The notes beneath the pieces were generated by a model. That model was not told the origin of the DNA. It saw only the letters and a list, made by a program, of their open reading frames with translations, and did no database searches. From the NCBI GenBank assembly GCA_002336405.1, contig DDEJ01000144.1, positions 1 to 15,508 on the forward strand: a stretch of 15,508 nucleotides of DNA. The letters are read 5' to 3'. Below are positions 1 to 7,887 of this stretch, piece after piece. How positions within the stretch are numbered: the first letter of the stretch is position 1; every line of letters begins with the position of its first letter. The stretch comes from Rhodobacteraceae bacterium UBA1957. Lineage in GTDB: Bacteria > Pseudomonadota > Alphaproteobacteria > Rhodobacterales > Rhodobacteraceae. Both the position numbers and the translations under genes were made by a program.

Positions 1-245
1 TATTAACTTATAAACTTTTGTGTAGTGAAAGCCTCGTGGTGCGAGGCGTTCTGCAGCTTTAAAATACTTTGACTTTGTTTTTTCTGAAAACTTGAGTCAT
101 TATGATATTCATGGATCTTATATGTCACATAAAATTCATTTTTATAAATTTTTAAAATTTCTTCTTAAGAAAAAGTGGCTTCTTTTTAATTTATGAATGA
201 TTTCATATTGATTATATTGAGTGATGGCTTCGCAGCCCCAATTGC
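1..245. other. AT-rich stretch downstream of dnaX, no convincing gene
   Basis: This edge of the window is far richer in A and T than the rest, especially about 61-230, with runs such as TTTTTATAAATTTTTAAAA. One plus-strand frame is open from 29 to the TGA at 194-196 (about 55 codons). It has no good start or ribosome-binding site, and its Lys/Phe/Leu-rich translation is what AT-rich DNA gives by chance, although the tail of a foreign gene cannot be excluded. In many alphaproteobacteria dnaX is followed by ybaB and recR; neither is visible here, so either that order is broken or the genes lie elsewhere. Confidence 0.5.
31..47 (-). terminator. Small hairpin, possible terminator for the minus strand
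   Basis: GCCTCG-TGGTG-CGAGGC is a perfect 6-bp stem with a 5-base loop. Read on the minus strand it is followed by TTTCACT, a poor U-tract; read on the plus strand it is followed by GTTCTG. It lies about 200 bases beyond the dnaX stop and could end that transcript, but the tract is weak. Confidence 0.3.
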
Positions 246-2087
246 TTAGTCTTCCTCGAACGGGTCCCATTCATCCTCGACCTCTGGCAGGGCCTCGGCT
301 TGCGCGGCTTCGGCGATATCGTCTGGCGTACGGATTTGGGTTATTCTGGCTTTTGGAAATTCGGTCAACACGGCCTGCACCAGTGGGTGGGTTTCTGCCT
401 CTGCCTTGAGCGCATTCTCTGCCTTGTCGCGTTTTGCCGCGATGGTTTGGGTGCCGCCTTCATTGACCACACTGACCGCCCAGCGGTTGCCGGTCCATAG
501 TTGTAGGCGTTGGCCCAACCGCTGCGCCAAATCTTGGGGGGCAGTTTCGGTTGGGACAAATTCAATCCGGCCGGGCTGGTATTTGGCCAACTGCACACCG
601 GTCTCGACCTCGACGAGCAATTTGACATCGCGGTTGAGACGAATGAGCTCGATAACATGCTCAAAAGTTGGGTAGAGTGCCTGCGCCTGATTAACTGCTA
701 CGGCGCGCACCGCAGTAGTGCCCGCAGCAGGCGGCGCGGAGGCCTGCTGAACGGAAGCCTGCGGCCCATCCGTCATTGAGGGGATGTTAGATCCGGTCGC
801 GCCATGCAGGTCAGATCCACCACCATCCGCACTGGTGGAATTTGGCTTTTGTCCTGATGCGGGTTGTGATCGTGGCGCTGCCTGGGTTGGCCCGGTTGGC
901 GGGGCGGGGGCAGGCGGGGGCGGGGTAGATTGTAATTTACGGATCAATTCATCCGGGCTGGGCATATCGGCGACATGTGTCAGGCGAATAAGCGCCATCT
1001 CGGCTGCCATCATGGCGTTGGGGGCCTGCGACACCTCATCGAGGGCTTTGAGAAGCATTTGCCACATGCGGGTCAGCACCCGCATTGGCAGCGCTTGCGC
1101 CATGCTTTGGCCGCGCGATCTCTGGTCGGGCGATAGCGTGGGGTCATCGGCGGCATCGGGAGTGATTTGCACCACCGAAATCCAATGGGTGATTTCGGCC
1201 AGATCCTTCAGCACTGCCATCGGATCGGCCCCATCTGCGTATTGTGCTGACAATTCGTTCAAAGCGCCATGGGCGTCACCCTTCATCACCATGTCGAACA
1301 GATCCATAACGCGGCTGCGGTCGGCGAGACCCAGCATGGCGCGCACCTGTTCGGCGGTGGTTTCACCGGCTCCGTGCGAAATTGCCTGATCGAGTAGAGA
1401 CGTTGCATCGCGCGCCGAACCCTCAGCGGCACGGGTGATCAGCGCCAGTGCATCACCGGTGATTTTAGCCCCCTCGGCATCGGCGATGCGCTGTGTCAAG
1501 GCGATCATCACTTCCGGCTCGATCCGGCGCAGGTCAAACCTCTGGCAGCGCGACAGCACCGTAACTGGAACTTTGCGAATCTCGGTGGTGGCAAAAATGA
1601 ACTTGACATGCGCGGGGGGCTCTTCGAGCGTTTTCAACAGAGCATTAAATGCGCTGGTAGACAGCATGTGCACTTCGTCAATGATATAGATTTTATAGCG
1701 CGCGCTGGCGGCGCGGTAATGGACGCTGTCGATAATTTCGCGGATATCGCCCACACCGGTGCGGCTGGCGGCATCCATTTCCATCACATCGACGTGGCGC
1801 CCTTGCATGATAGCGCTGCAGGCATCGCAGACGCCGCAAGGGTCGGTTGTGGCGCCACCGCTGCCATCCGGGCCCGTGCAGTTTAGTCCTTTGGCGATAA
1901 TCCGCGCGGTGGTGGTTTTGCCGGTGCCGCGTATTCCGGTCATAATAAAGGCCTGCGCGATGCGATCTGCTGCAAAGGCGTTCTTGAGCGTTTGGACCAT
2001 GGCGTTCTGACCGACAAGATCAGTAAAGGTTTCGGGCCGGTATTTCCGTGCCAGAACCTGATAGCTTTGGGAATGTGTATCGGTCAT
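246..2087 (-). CDS. dnaX: DNA polymerase III subunit gamma/tau
   Basis: This is the ATPase of the clamp loader, which opens the sliding clamp and, through tau, ties polymerase cores to the helicase. The 613-residue protein shows Walker A GIRGTGKT at 51-58, zinc cysteines C70, C84, C87 and C90 (CGVCDAC), Walker B YIIDEVHML near 134-142, LLKTLEEPP at 150-158 and the SRC sensor at 179-181. A Pro/Ala-rich linker covers about 388-460, followed by the tau C-terminal domain with an acidic end (EVEDEWDPFEED). I chose the ATG at 2087 because AGGGG sits 5 bases upstream on the minus strand and the protein then begins like its relatives. The open frame runs 42 codons further upstream, but those residues do not look like DnaX. 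I see no A-AAA-AAG slippery heptamer inside the gene, so a short gamma form made by E. coli-type frameshifting is not indicated. Confidence 0.97.
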   Translation of the reverse strand: MTDTHSQSYQVLARKYRPETFTDLVGQNAMVQTLKNAFAADRIAQAFIMTGIRGTGKTTTARIIAKGLNCTGPDGSGGATTDPCGVCDACSAIMQGRHVDVMEMDAASRTGVGDIREIIDSVHYRAASARYKIYIIDEVHMLSTSAFNALLKTLEEPPAHVKFIFATTEIRKVPVTVLSRCQRFDLRRIEPEVMIALTQRIADAEGAKITGDALALITRAAEGSARDATSLLDQAISHGAGETTAEQVRAMLGLADRSRVMDLFDMVMKGDAHGALNELSAQYADGADPMAVLKDLAEITHWISVVQITPDAADDPTLSPDQRSRGQSMAQALPMRVLTRMWQMLLKALDEVSQAPNAMMAAEMALIRLTHVADMPSPDELIRKLQSTPPPPAPAPPTGPTQAAPRSQPASGQKPNSTSADGGGSDLHGATGSNIPSMTDGPQASVQQASAPPAAGTTAVRAVAVNQAQALYPTFEHVIELIRLNRDVKLLVEVETGVQLAKYQPGRIEFVPTETAPQDLAQRLGQRLQLWTGNRWAVSVVNEGGTQTIAAKRDKAENALKAEAETHPLVQAVLTEFPKARITQIRTPDDIAEAAQAEALPEVEDEWDPFEED

Positions 2088-2135
2088 GATGCCCCTAACG
2101 ATTTGCACCCAAATTACTCTGTGCCATCCGTTTGG

Positions 2136-2165
2136 TCTATACGAAATCACGCCCTGAATCCACAA
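2136..2165 (-). promoter_or_regulatory. Possible dnaX promoter
   Basis: On the minus strand TTGTGG (2165-2160) and TATAGA (2141-2136) are separated by 18 bases, a fair match to -35 and -10 boxes. They lie about 50 bases ahead of the chosen dnaX start. This rests on box similarity alone. Confidence 0.35.
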
Positions 2166-2256
2166 GGCAACAAAAAGTAAAGAGAACTCTTTAAACGGAA
2201 GATTATTTTGCATGTGGACTTAAAAAGTCAGAGCACGTCATACCGTGACATATTAG

Positions 2257-2582
2257 GGCACGATTGCGGTGAAAAACGGTGATAGGGTTGGTCTGTCTGG
2301 GCAAATGGATGATTGGGGCGGTGATACCTGGCTTCAGGCCAAAACCACCAACGAGCGGCAGGGGTGGTTGCCTTTGGCATATTTCAAACAAACAAACGAC
2401 TGGCTAGCAAACCAGTGATTTTTCGATGAATACCCTTGCACTTACATGACTGGCTGGTAGCCGTCTCGCCGGAAACTGATGAAAAGTTTGGCTGGCTCTT
2501 GTGCCACAGCAGTCAGGGTGACATCTATCGGGATGAAGAAGGTTGGGTGCCAAAGCGTAGTGTGACAGTGTTCGACCAATAA
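2257..2582 (+). pseudogene. Decayed two-domain bacterial SH3-like protein
   Basis: Three consecutive plus-strand frames together spell a small protein with two SH3-like domains. Frame one, after a TAG at 2254-2256, reads from about 2257 to the TGA at 2416-2418 and carries KNGDRVGLSG, DDWGGDTWLQAK and RQGWLPLAYF. Frame two (2411-2446) carries SDFSMNTLALT, which fits the start of the second domain. Frame three (2448 to the TAA at 2580-2582) carries ETDEKFGWLLC and DEEGWVPKRSV. Intact relatives are small cytoplasmic proteins with the same paired pattern (GD-V, W-G-W, GWVP), of unclear function. The frame changes and missing start suggest a decaying gene, though assembly indels would look the same. 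The domain call rests on pattern recognition alone. Its end lies 26 bases before the phosphatase start, so the two may once have been co-transcribed. Confidence 0.5.
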
Positions 2583-2608
2583 AAATGATACTAACGTCGG
2601 GAAAAAAT

Positions 2609-3136
2609 ATGGCTGTGTTTGAAATCAACTCCCTCAGTCTTGGGACGGGTTTGCTCGGGATCTGCCCGGTACCGGGGCGGTTTAGTCCATACGAAAACGA
2701 CCTAAAAGATATCACCGATTGGTCCCCAAGTCTGGTCTTGACGATGACGTCAATATCCGAGTTGCAGACCGTTGGTGCCGCTGCGCTCGGCGATGACTTG
2801 CAAGCCAGGGGAATCGACTGGGTTCACTTTCCGGTGGTTGACTATGGCATTCCCACCGAGGCGCAGTCGCAGCAGTGGCAGGCTCTGGGCGCGCAGGCGG
2901 CGCATAGATTGTCGGGTGGCGGGCGTGTGTTGGCGCATTGCTACGGTGGATGTGGACGGTCTGGCATGGCGTTGATGCGGCTGATGTGTGAGGCAGGCGA
3001 AACAGCTGACACAGCGCTGCCGCGTTTGCGCGGCGTGCGACCCTGCGCGGTAGAGACTGACGACCAGCGATTGTGGGCAGCTCAAGGTCTACAACCCGTT
3101 ATTCCGGCAACCGGTGACAAACCTGCCGAAACCTGA
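2609..3136 (+). CDS. Dual-specificity/tyrosine-type protein phosphatase
   Basis: This is a predicted cytoplasmic phosphatase of the cysteine-dependent CX5R class (dual-specificity/CDKN3-like). In the 175-residue product the signature HCYGGCGRSG lies at 110-119, giving nucleophile Cys111 and phosphate-binding Arg117. Asp78 in FPVVDYGIP is the likely general acid. The signature holds a second cysteine (Cys115), and the N-terminus LGTGLLGICPVPGR is typical of small alphaproteobacterial members. I chose the ATG at 2609 rather than 2585 because the first eight residues (MILTSGKN) look like read-through of upstream sequence; neither start has a strong ribosome-binding site. The substrate cannot be read from the sequence. 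The neighbouring SH3-like remnant may have been its former partner. Confidence 0.8.
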   Translation: MAVFEINSLSLGTGLLGICPVPGRFSPYENDLKDITDWSPSLVLTMTSISELQTVGAAALGDDLQARGIDWVHFPVVDYGIPTEAQSQQWQALGAQAAHRLSGGGRVLAHCYGGCGRSGMALMRLMCEAGETADTALPRLRGVRPCAVETDDQRLWAAQGLQPVIPATGDKPAET

Positions 3137-3203
3137 ATGCGATATCAATGTCACGAACACGTGGATGATGTGATCGCTGCATTCTATCCTTGATAGGGTG
3201 TGG

Positions 3204-3301
3204 TGAGAGGCTGGACAACGACCCAAGCGGGGCTCGTTACGGCTGCTTCCTTCCGGATCTGACCGGGTTGGCGAGGTGCCTGCCCGCGCCAACCTCTCGG
3301 G
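3204..3301 (-). ncRNA. ffs: Signal recognition particle RNA (4.5S, small type)
   Basis: The minus strand carries the conserved SRP RNA domain IV core, GGTCAGATCCGGAAGGAAGC then AGCC, at about 3264-3241. It has the GGAA tetraloop and the asymmetric bulge side AGCA. The ends pair: CCGAGAGGTTGG at the 5' side (about 3300) with CCAGCCTCTC at the 3' side (about 3205), giving a hairpin of just under 100 bases as in alphaproteobacteria. The RNA binds Ffh and targets ribosomes making membrane proteins to FtsY. Relative to the E. coli core (CAGGUCC), the symmetric loop reads CAGAUCC, a single G-to-A change. I see no clear T-tract after the 3' end, so the ends are approximate. Confidence 0.95.
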
Positions 3302-3307
3302 GTACCA

Positions 3308-3334
3308 CATATAGACTGGGCGGCGTTAATGCAA
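3308..3334 (-). promoter_or_regulatory. Probable ffs promoter
   Basis: On the minus strand TTGCAT (3334-3329) and TATATG (3313-3308) are separated by 15 bases, slightly short. A start about 7 bases beyond the -10 box falls at 3301, exactly where the folded SRP RNA should begin, which supports the call. Confidence 0.5.
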
Positions 3335-3551
3335 GGCTCAGCAGGATGGTAATTCACAGGCGGTTATTTGACCAAGGTTAGATAAAACGGTTGCCGTGAG
3401 GGAACTGGCATATCTGATGTCGCATGGGATAGACATGCGGGGCTTGGTGTCTGATTGTAACGGGAAATGGCAGGTGACGGTGGTTGAAACTGGGATAATA
3501 AGGCGGTTTGGGAAAAAAATTAAGAACAGTCTAATAATTTCTATGTTGCCG

Positions 3552-3580
3552 TTGACAACCTGAGGTGGGGCTCTTACTTA
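3552..3580 (+). promoter_or_regulatory. groESL promoter
   Basis: TTGACA (3552-3557) and TACTTA (3575-3580) are separated by 17 bases. Transcription would start near 3587, right at the CIRCE operator. The -35 box is a perfect housekeeping-type hexamer; I do not see a good sigma-32 pair here. Confidence 0.6.
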
Positions 3581-3587
3581 CCAATCG

Positions 3588-3614
3588 TTGTCACTCGCCT
3601 CTGGTGAGTGCTAA
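3588..3614 (+). promoter_or_regulatory. CIRCE operator (HrcA binding site)
   Basis: TTGTCACTC-N9-GAGTGCTAA matches the CIRCE consensus TTAGCACTC-N9-GAGTGCTAA. The right arm is perfect; the left arm differs at two positions. It lies at the expected transcription start and about 55 bases ahead of groES. In known systems HrcA binds CIRCE and represses groESL until heat shock draws off GroEL. hrcA itself is not in the window. Confidence 0.92.
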
Positions 3615-3669
3615 CGCCCGGAATTAGTCCGGAATATAACAGAAACGTTGAGCTAAGGAGCCTCAAGGC

Positions 3670-3957
3670 ATGGCATTCAAACCGCTTCATGACCGAGTTC
3701 TTGTCCGTCGCACGGAAGGCGATGAGAAAACTTCAGGGGGTTTAATTATCCCCGATAGTGCAAAAGAAAAGCCAGCAGAGGGCGAAGTCGTCTCCTGCGG
3801 TGACGGCGCCCGCAAAGATAGCGGCGAATTGATCGATATGGCTGTTTCAGCCGGCGACAAAGTTCTGTTCGGCAAATGGTCCGGCACAGAAGTGACCGTC
3901 GACGGTGAAGAACTGTTGATCATGAAAGAAAGCGATATTTTGGGCGTTCTGTCCTAA
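3670..3957 (+). CDS. groES: Co-chaperonin GroES
   Basis: This is the 10-kDa lid of the chaperonin. Seven copies cap a GroEL ring and close the folding chamber in the cytoplasm. The 95 residues are full length. They begin [14 protein letters not shown], carry the mobile loop that contacts GroEL ([11 protein letters not shown], about 19-29), and end with the conserved strand [21 protein letters not shown] at 3655-3660 lies 9 bases ahead of the ATG. groEL follows 39 bases later in the same direction with no terminator between, so the pair is one operon under the CIRCE-controlled promoter. Confidence 0.98.
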   Translation: MAFKPLHDRVLVRRTEGDEKTSGGLIIPDSAKEKPAEGEVVSCGDGARKDSGELIDMAVSAGDKVLFGKWSGTEVTVDGEELLIMKESDILGVLS

Positions 3958-3972
3958 TCGCATCCCATTTAA

Positions 3973-5649
<1,677 letters not shown>

Positions 5650-5675
5650 TCATCGCCCCTTTTGCAAACGTGATT

Positions 5676-5703
5676 GGGTCCGCCATTGCGCGGGCCCTTT
5701 TCT
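5676..5703 (+). terminator. Rho-independent terminator of groESL
   Basis: GGGTCCGC-CATTGC-GCGGGCCC forms an 8-bp stem (one G-U pair) with a 6-base loop, followed by TTTTCT. It begins 26 bases after the groEL stop and closes the operon. Confidence 0.9.
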
Positions 5704-6011
5704 ATGATAATACCTGCCAGAAATTAGGCTGGATAAGCGTCAGGCGAACCGGCGTGGGGCGCGTAAAAAAATCTAGACAGATACTTGTATTTTTTTCGGT
5801 GTATGACAGATCGTCTAAGGGTAATTAGTGACAAAAGTCGTGACGTGGCAGTGATGCTCACAGTCAGCCCAACCAGCTCTCATAGGAGGGCGATGCTGCC
5901 TTGTGGGGTGTGTGCTGTCGGATGCAGAGGCGGTTAAAGGGCTTGGTGCATCATGCGAAAGGCTTATTAGGGCAATCCTGTGCCAGAGGCTTTGTGTAAG
6001 GGGCAGATTTT
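5704..6011. other. Gap between groEL and the 62-residue gene
   Basis: No long gene is visible. A perfect AGGAGG at 5884-5889 stands only 3 bases ahead of an ATG (5893) that opens a 14-codon frame, MLPCGVCAVGCRGG, ending at 5937. The spacing is too short to be convincing. A second short frame in phase with the following gene runs to a TAA at 5997-5999. Runs of A and T at about 5766-5797 could hold a promoter for the downstream group, but I cannot fix boxes with confidence. Confidence 0.4.
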
Positions 6012-6200
6012 ATGGGTTTGGTTGAAGAAGATCATCACTATGGGGCAGCATTGCATTGCCCGTTAAAAGCGCGCGATCCTCAGATGACATCACATTGCGA
6101 ACAGGCCGCTCTTGCCGCTGGCTATTCCAAGGTTGGGTTTCATACTATCGGCGGCCCTGATCTCAACCGGGGCGGTCCACCGCCCTATATTGTGATTTGA
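6012..6200 (+). CDS. Small protein of unknown function, coupled to the EamA transporter
   Basis: I do not recognise this 62-residue product. It begins MGLVEEDHHYGAALHCPLK, has His and Cys clustered in the first half (two His at 8-9, HC at 15-16 and again at 28-29), and ends with a Gly/Pro-rich segment, GGPDLNRGGPPPYIVI. There is no signal peptide or membrane helix. AAGGGG at 5999-6004 is a suitable ribosome-binding site ahead of the only possible ATG; a TAA lies in frame at 5997. Its stop overlaps the TTG start of the transporter by four bases (TTGA), as expected for translational coupling, which is the main reason to think it is real. The His/Cys content might mean metal binding, but that is inference. 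It may also be a fragment of a longer family. Confidence 0.55.
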   Translation: MGLVEEDHHYGAALHCPLKARDPQMTSHCEQAALAAGYSKVGFHTIGGPDLNRGGPPPYIVI

Positions 6201-7054
6201 AGGTTGTGGCGTTTTGGATTGCAGTAACAATGCTGGCTTTTGCAGGCAATTCGGTTTTGACCCGTCTGGCCCTTGCCGAGACTGCGATTGATCCGGGGGC
6301 GTTTGTGCTGTTGCGGCTGGCGTCAGGAGCGGCGGTCTTGGTGTTTCTAACAGCCCGAAAAAATAGTCTCAGTGCCCTGCGAGGGCCAAAGCGTCTGAGT
6401 GCAGCATTGGCGCTCAGTTTTTATATGCTAGGCTTTTCGTATGCCTATACCAAGCTTGAAACTGGTGCCGGTGCGTTGATCTTATTTGGTGTGGTGCAGA
6501 TTGTGATGTTTGGCGTGGCGGTTTTTACAAGAGAGCCATTGCCCCGATATAGGGTGATTGGTGCCAGTATTGCGTTCGGTGGCCTTTGTTACCTGCTTGT
6601 CCCAACGGCCTCTCTGGCGATGGATCCTTTCGCGGTCGGGTTGATGGTTTTGGCTGGTCTGGGTTGGGGAGGGTATTCGATTTTTGGTCGAAACGCCGGC
6701 CCCAGCTTGCCTGCAACCGCTGCCAGTTTTGCGCTTTCTTTGCCACTGTGCGCCGCCGTCGTGTGGTTCTCTACATCTGCGCCACCCGTGATTACGCCCT
6801 ATGGCGTCATGTTGGCGCTGCTGTCGGGTGCTGTGACATCGGCGATGGGCTATGCGCTGTGGTACTGGATTTTGCCTCAGATCAGCACCTCGATTGCCTC
6901 GGTGTCGCAACTGGTGGTTCCCGTGTTGGCGATGGCCGCAGGTATGGTGTTCTTAGAGGAGGTCCTGACGATAAAATTTATCGTAGCTTGCGGTCTGGTT
7001 GTGAGCGGAGTTGCGATTTCGCTGGGGTTGCACCGATCGTTGCATCTGAAATAA
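6197..7054 (+). CDS. EamA/DMT-family transporter (10 membrane helices)
   Basis: This is an inner-membrane protein of the drug/metabolite transporter superfamily, whose members usually export amino acids, metabolites or toxic compounds. The 285 residues are almost all hydrophobic helices arranged as two EamA repeats. The first opens with AGNSVLTRLALAE and PGAFVLLRLASGAAVL; the second has the typical end, ISTSIASVSQLVVPVLAMA followed by GMVFLEE (near 245-260) and a last helix, IVACGLVVSGVAISLG. The reading frame starts with TTG at 6197, overlapping the stop of the upstream small gene; a GTG three codons later is the alternative. Substrate cannot be told from sequence. Confidence 0.88.
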   Translation: MKVVAFWIAVTMLAFAGNSVLTRLALAETAIDPGAFVLLRLASGAAVLVFLTARKNSLSALRGPKRLSAALALSFYMLGFSYAYTKLETGAGALILFGVVQIVMFGVAVFTREPLPRYRVIGASIAFGGLCYLLVPTASLAMDPFAVGLMVLAGLGWGGYSIFGRNAGPSLPATAASFALSLPLCAAVVWFSTSAPPVITPYGVMLALLSGAVTSAMGYALWYWILPQISTSIASVSQLVVPVLAMAAGMVFLEEVLTIKFIVACGLVVSGVAISLGLHRSLHLK

Positions 7055-7105
7055 CGTCGTTCTTCAGCTCTTTAAATCGCATTGCCCTATGCCTATCTCA
7101 GATCG

Positions 7106-7876
7106 ATGCGTATCGTTATACTAATTTTTTGTATCTGGCCTTTTTGGGCTGCCGCCGATTGTGTTGTTCTTATTCATGGCCTCGGCCGCAGTGACTTCTC
7201 CTTTGTGGTGATGCAAAAAATCTTGCAACGCCATAGCTATGAGGTTGTCGTTCAGTCCTATCCCTCTACCGAGGCTGATTTGTTCGCGTTGGCCGAACAA
7301 ACGCTGCCACGGGCCTTTGACGCCTGCGAGGCTGACACCGTGCATATCGTCACTCATTCGATGGGGGGGATATTGGTGCGTATCTGGCTGGCGCAGGGCC
7401 GGTCGGACGTTCCGAACGATCAGGCCGGGCTGACGAGACCCGCGCCGCAGGACCAGCGCGCAAGGCTGGGCAGAGTTGTCATGCTGGCACCGCCCAATCA
7501 GGGGTCAGAAGTTGTGGACGTATTTGGAAATATGCGACTTTTTTCATGGCTTAATGGGCCGGCGAGCCAGCAATTAGGGACCGATGGTGTGGCACCGGTG
7601 CTGCCGCAGGCGCGCTATCCTTTAGGGGTGATTGCGGGAAACCGTTCGATCAACCCGCTGTTTTCGGCTCTGATCCCTGGGCGTGATGATGGCGCGGTCT
7701 CGGTGGCAGCAACCGCAATGAAAGGTATGACTGATCATATCACATTGCCCGCCACCCATAGTTTTTTGATGAATAATCCGCTGGTTTTGTATCAGGTGCT
7801 ATGGTTTTTGCGCCAAGGTGCATTTGCGCGTGACGTCACCTTGATGGATGCTGTAAAGGCTTTGACACAACATTAG
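7106..7876 (+). CDS. Secreted lipase-like alpha/beta hydrolase
   Basis: This is a predicted periplasmic or secreted esterase/lipase. The 256-residue product has a signal peptide (MRIVILIFCIWPFWAAA, cleavage likely before Asp18), an oxyanion motif HGLG at 24-27, the nucleophile elbow THSMGG at 83-88 (Ser85), a likely acid in GRDDGAVSV (Asp194 or Asp195) and the catalytic His218 in LPATHSFLMNN. APPNQGSEV at 128-136 is typical of lipase_2/PGAP1-like enzymes. I chose the ATG at 7106 because it starts the signal peptide cleanly; an in-frame TTG at 7082 adds eight residues. No strong ribosome-binding site precedes either. Its stop codon lies inside the ribosome-binding site of the following phnM-like gene, so the two are probably co-transcribed. 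The natural substrate is unknown. Confidence 0.82.
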   Translation: MRIVILIFCIWPFWAAADCVVLIHGLGRSDFSFVVMQKILQRHSYEVVVQSYPSTEADLFALAEQTLPRAFDACEADTVHIVTHSMGGILVRIWLAQGRSDVPNDQAGLTRPAPQDQRARLGRVVMLAPPNQGSEVVDVFGNMRLFSWLNGPASQQLGTDGVAPVLPQARYPLGVIAGNRSINPLFSALIPGRDDGAVSVAATAMKGMTDHITLPATHSFLMNNPLVLYQVLWFLRQGAFARDVTLMDAVKALTQH

Positions 7877-7887
7877 GAAGACCCCAA

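Larger units (their letters stand above)
3302..3587. other. Intergenic region between ffs and the groES promoter
   Basis: Apart from the two promoters, this stretch has only one open frame of note. It is on the plus strand, GTG 3396 (or ATG 3417) to TGA 3561-3563, about 55 codons, with MSHGIDMRGLVSD and NGKWQVTVVETG. It has no good ribosome-binding site and its end covers the groES -35 box. I consider it unproven and do not annotate it as a gene. Confidence 0.4.

Noticed and set aside
784..1389. 201-codon plus-strand frame opposite dnaX
   Set aside because: Ser/Ala/Cys-rich translation with no domain, opposite conserved dnaX codons; a shadow.
246..2087. Programmed frameshift in dnaX giving a gamma form
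   Set aside because: No A-AAA-AAG or comparable slippery run is seen on the coding strand.
2088..2213. 42-codon N-terminal extension of dnaX
   Set aside because: Not DnaX-like, covers the likely promoter, and the internal ATG at 2087 has its own ribosome-binding site.
3184..3196. CTATC-CTT-GATAG mini-hairpin after ffs
   Set aside because: Short stem with no T-tract; not enough to call a terminator.
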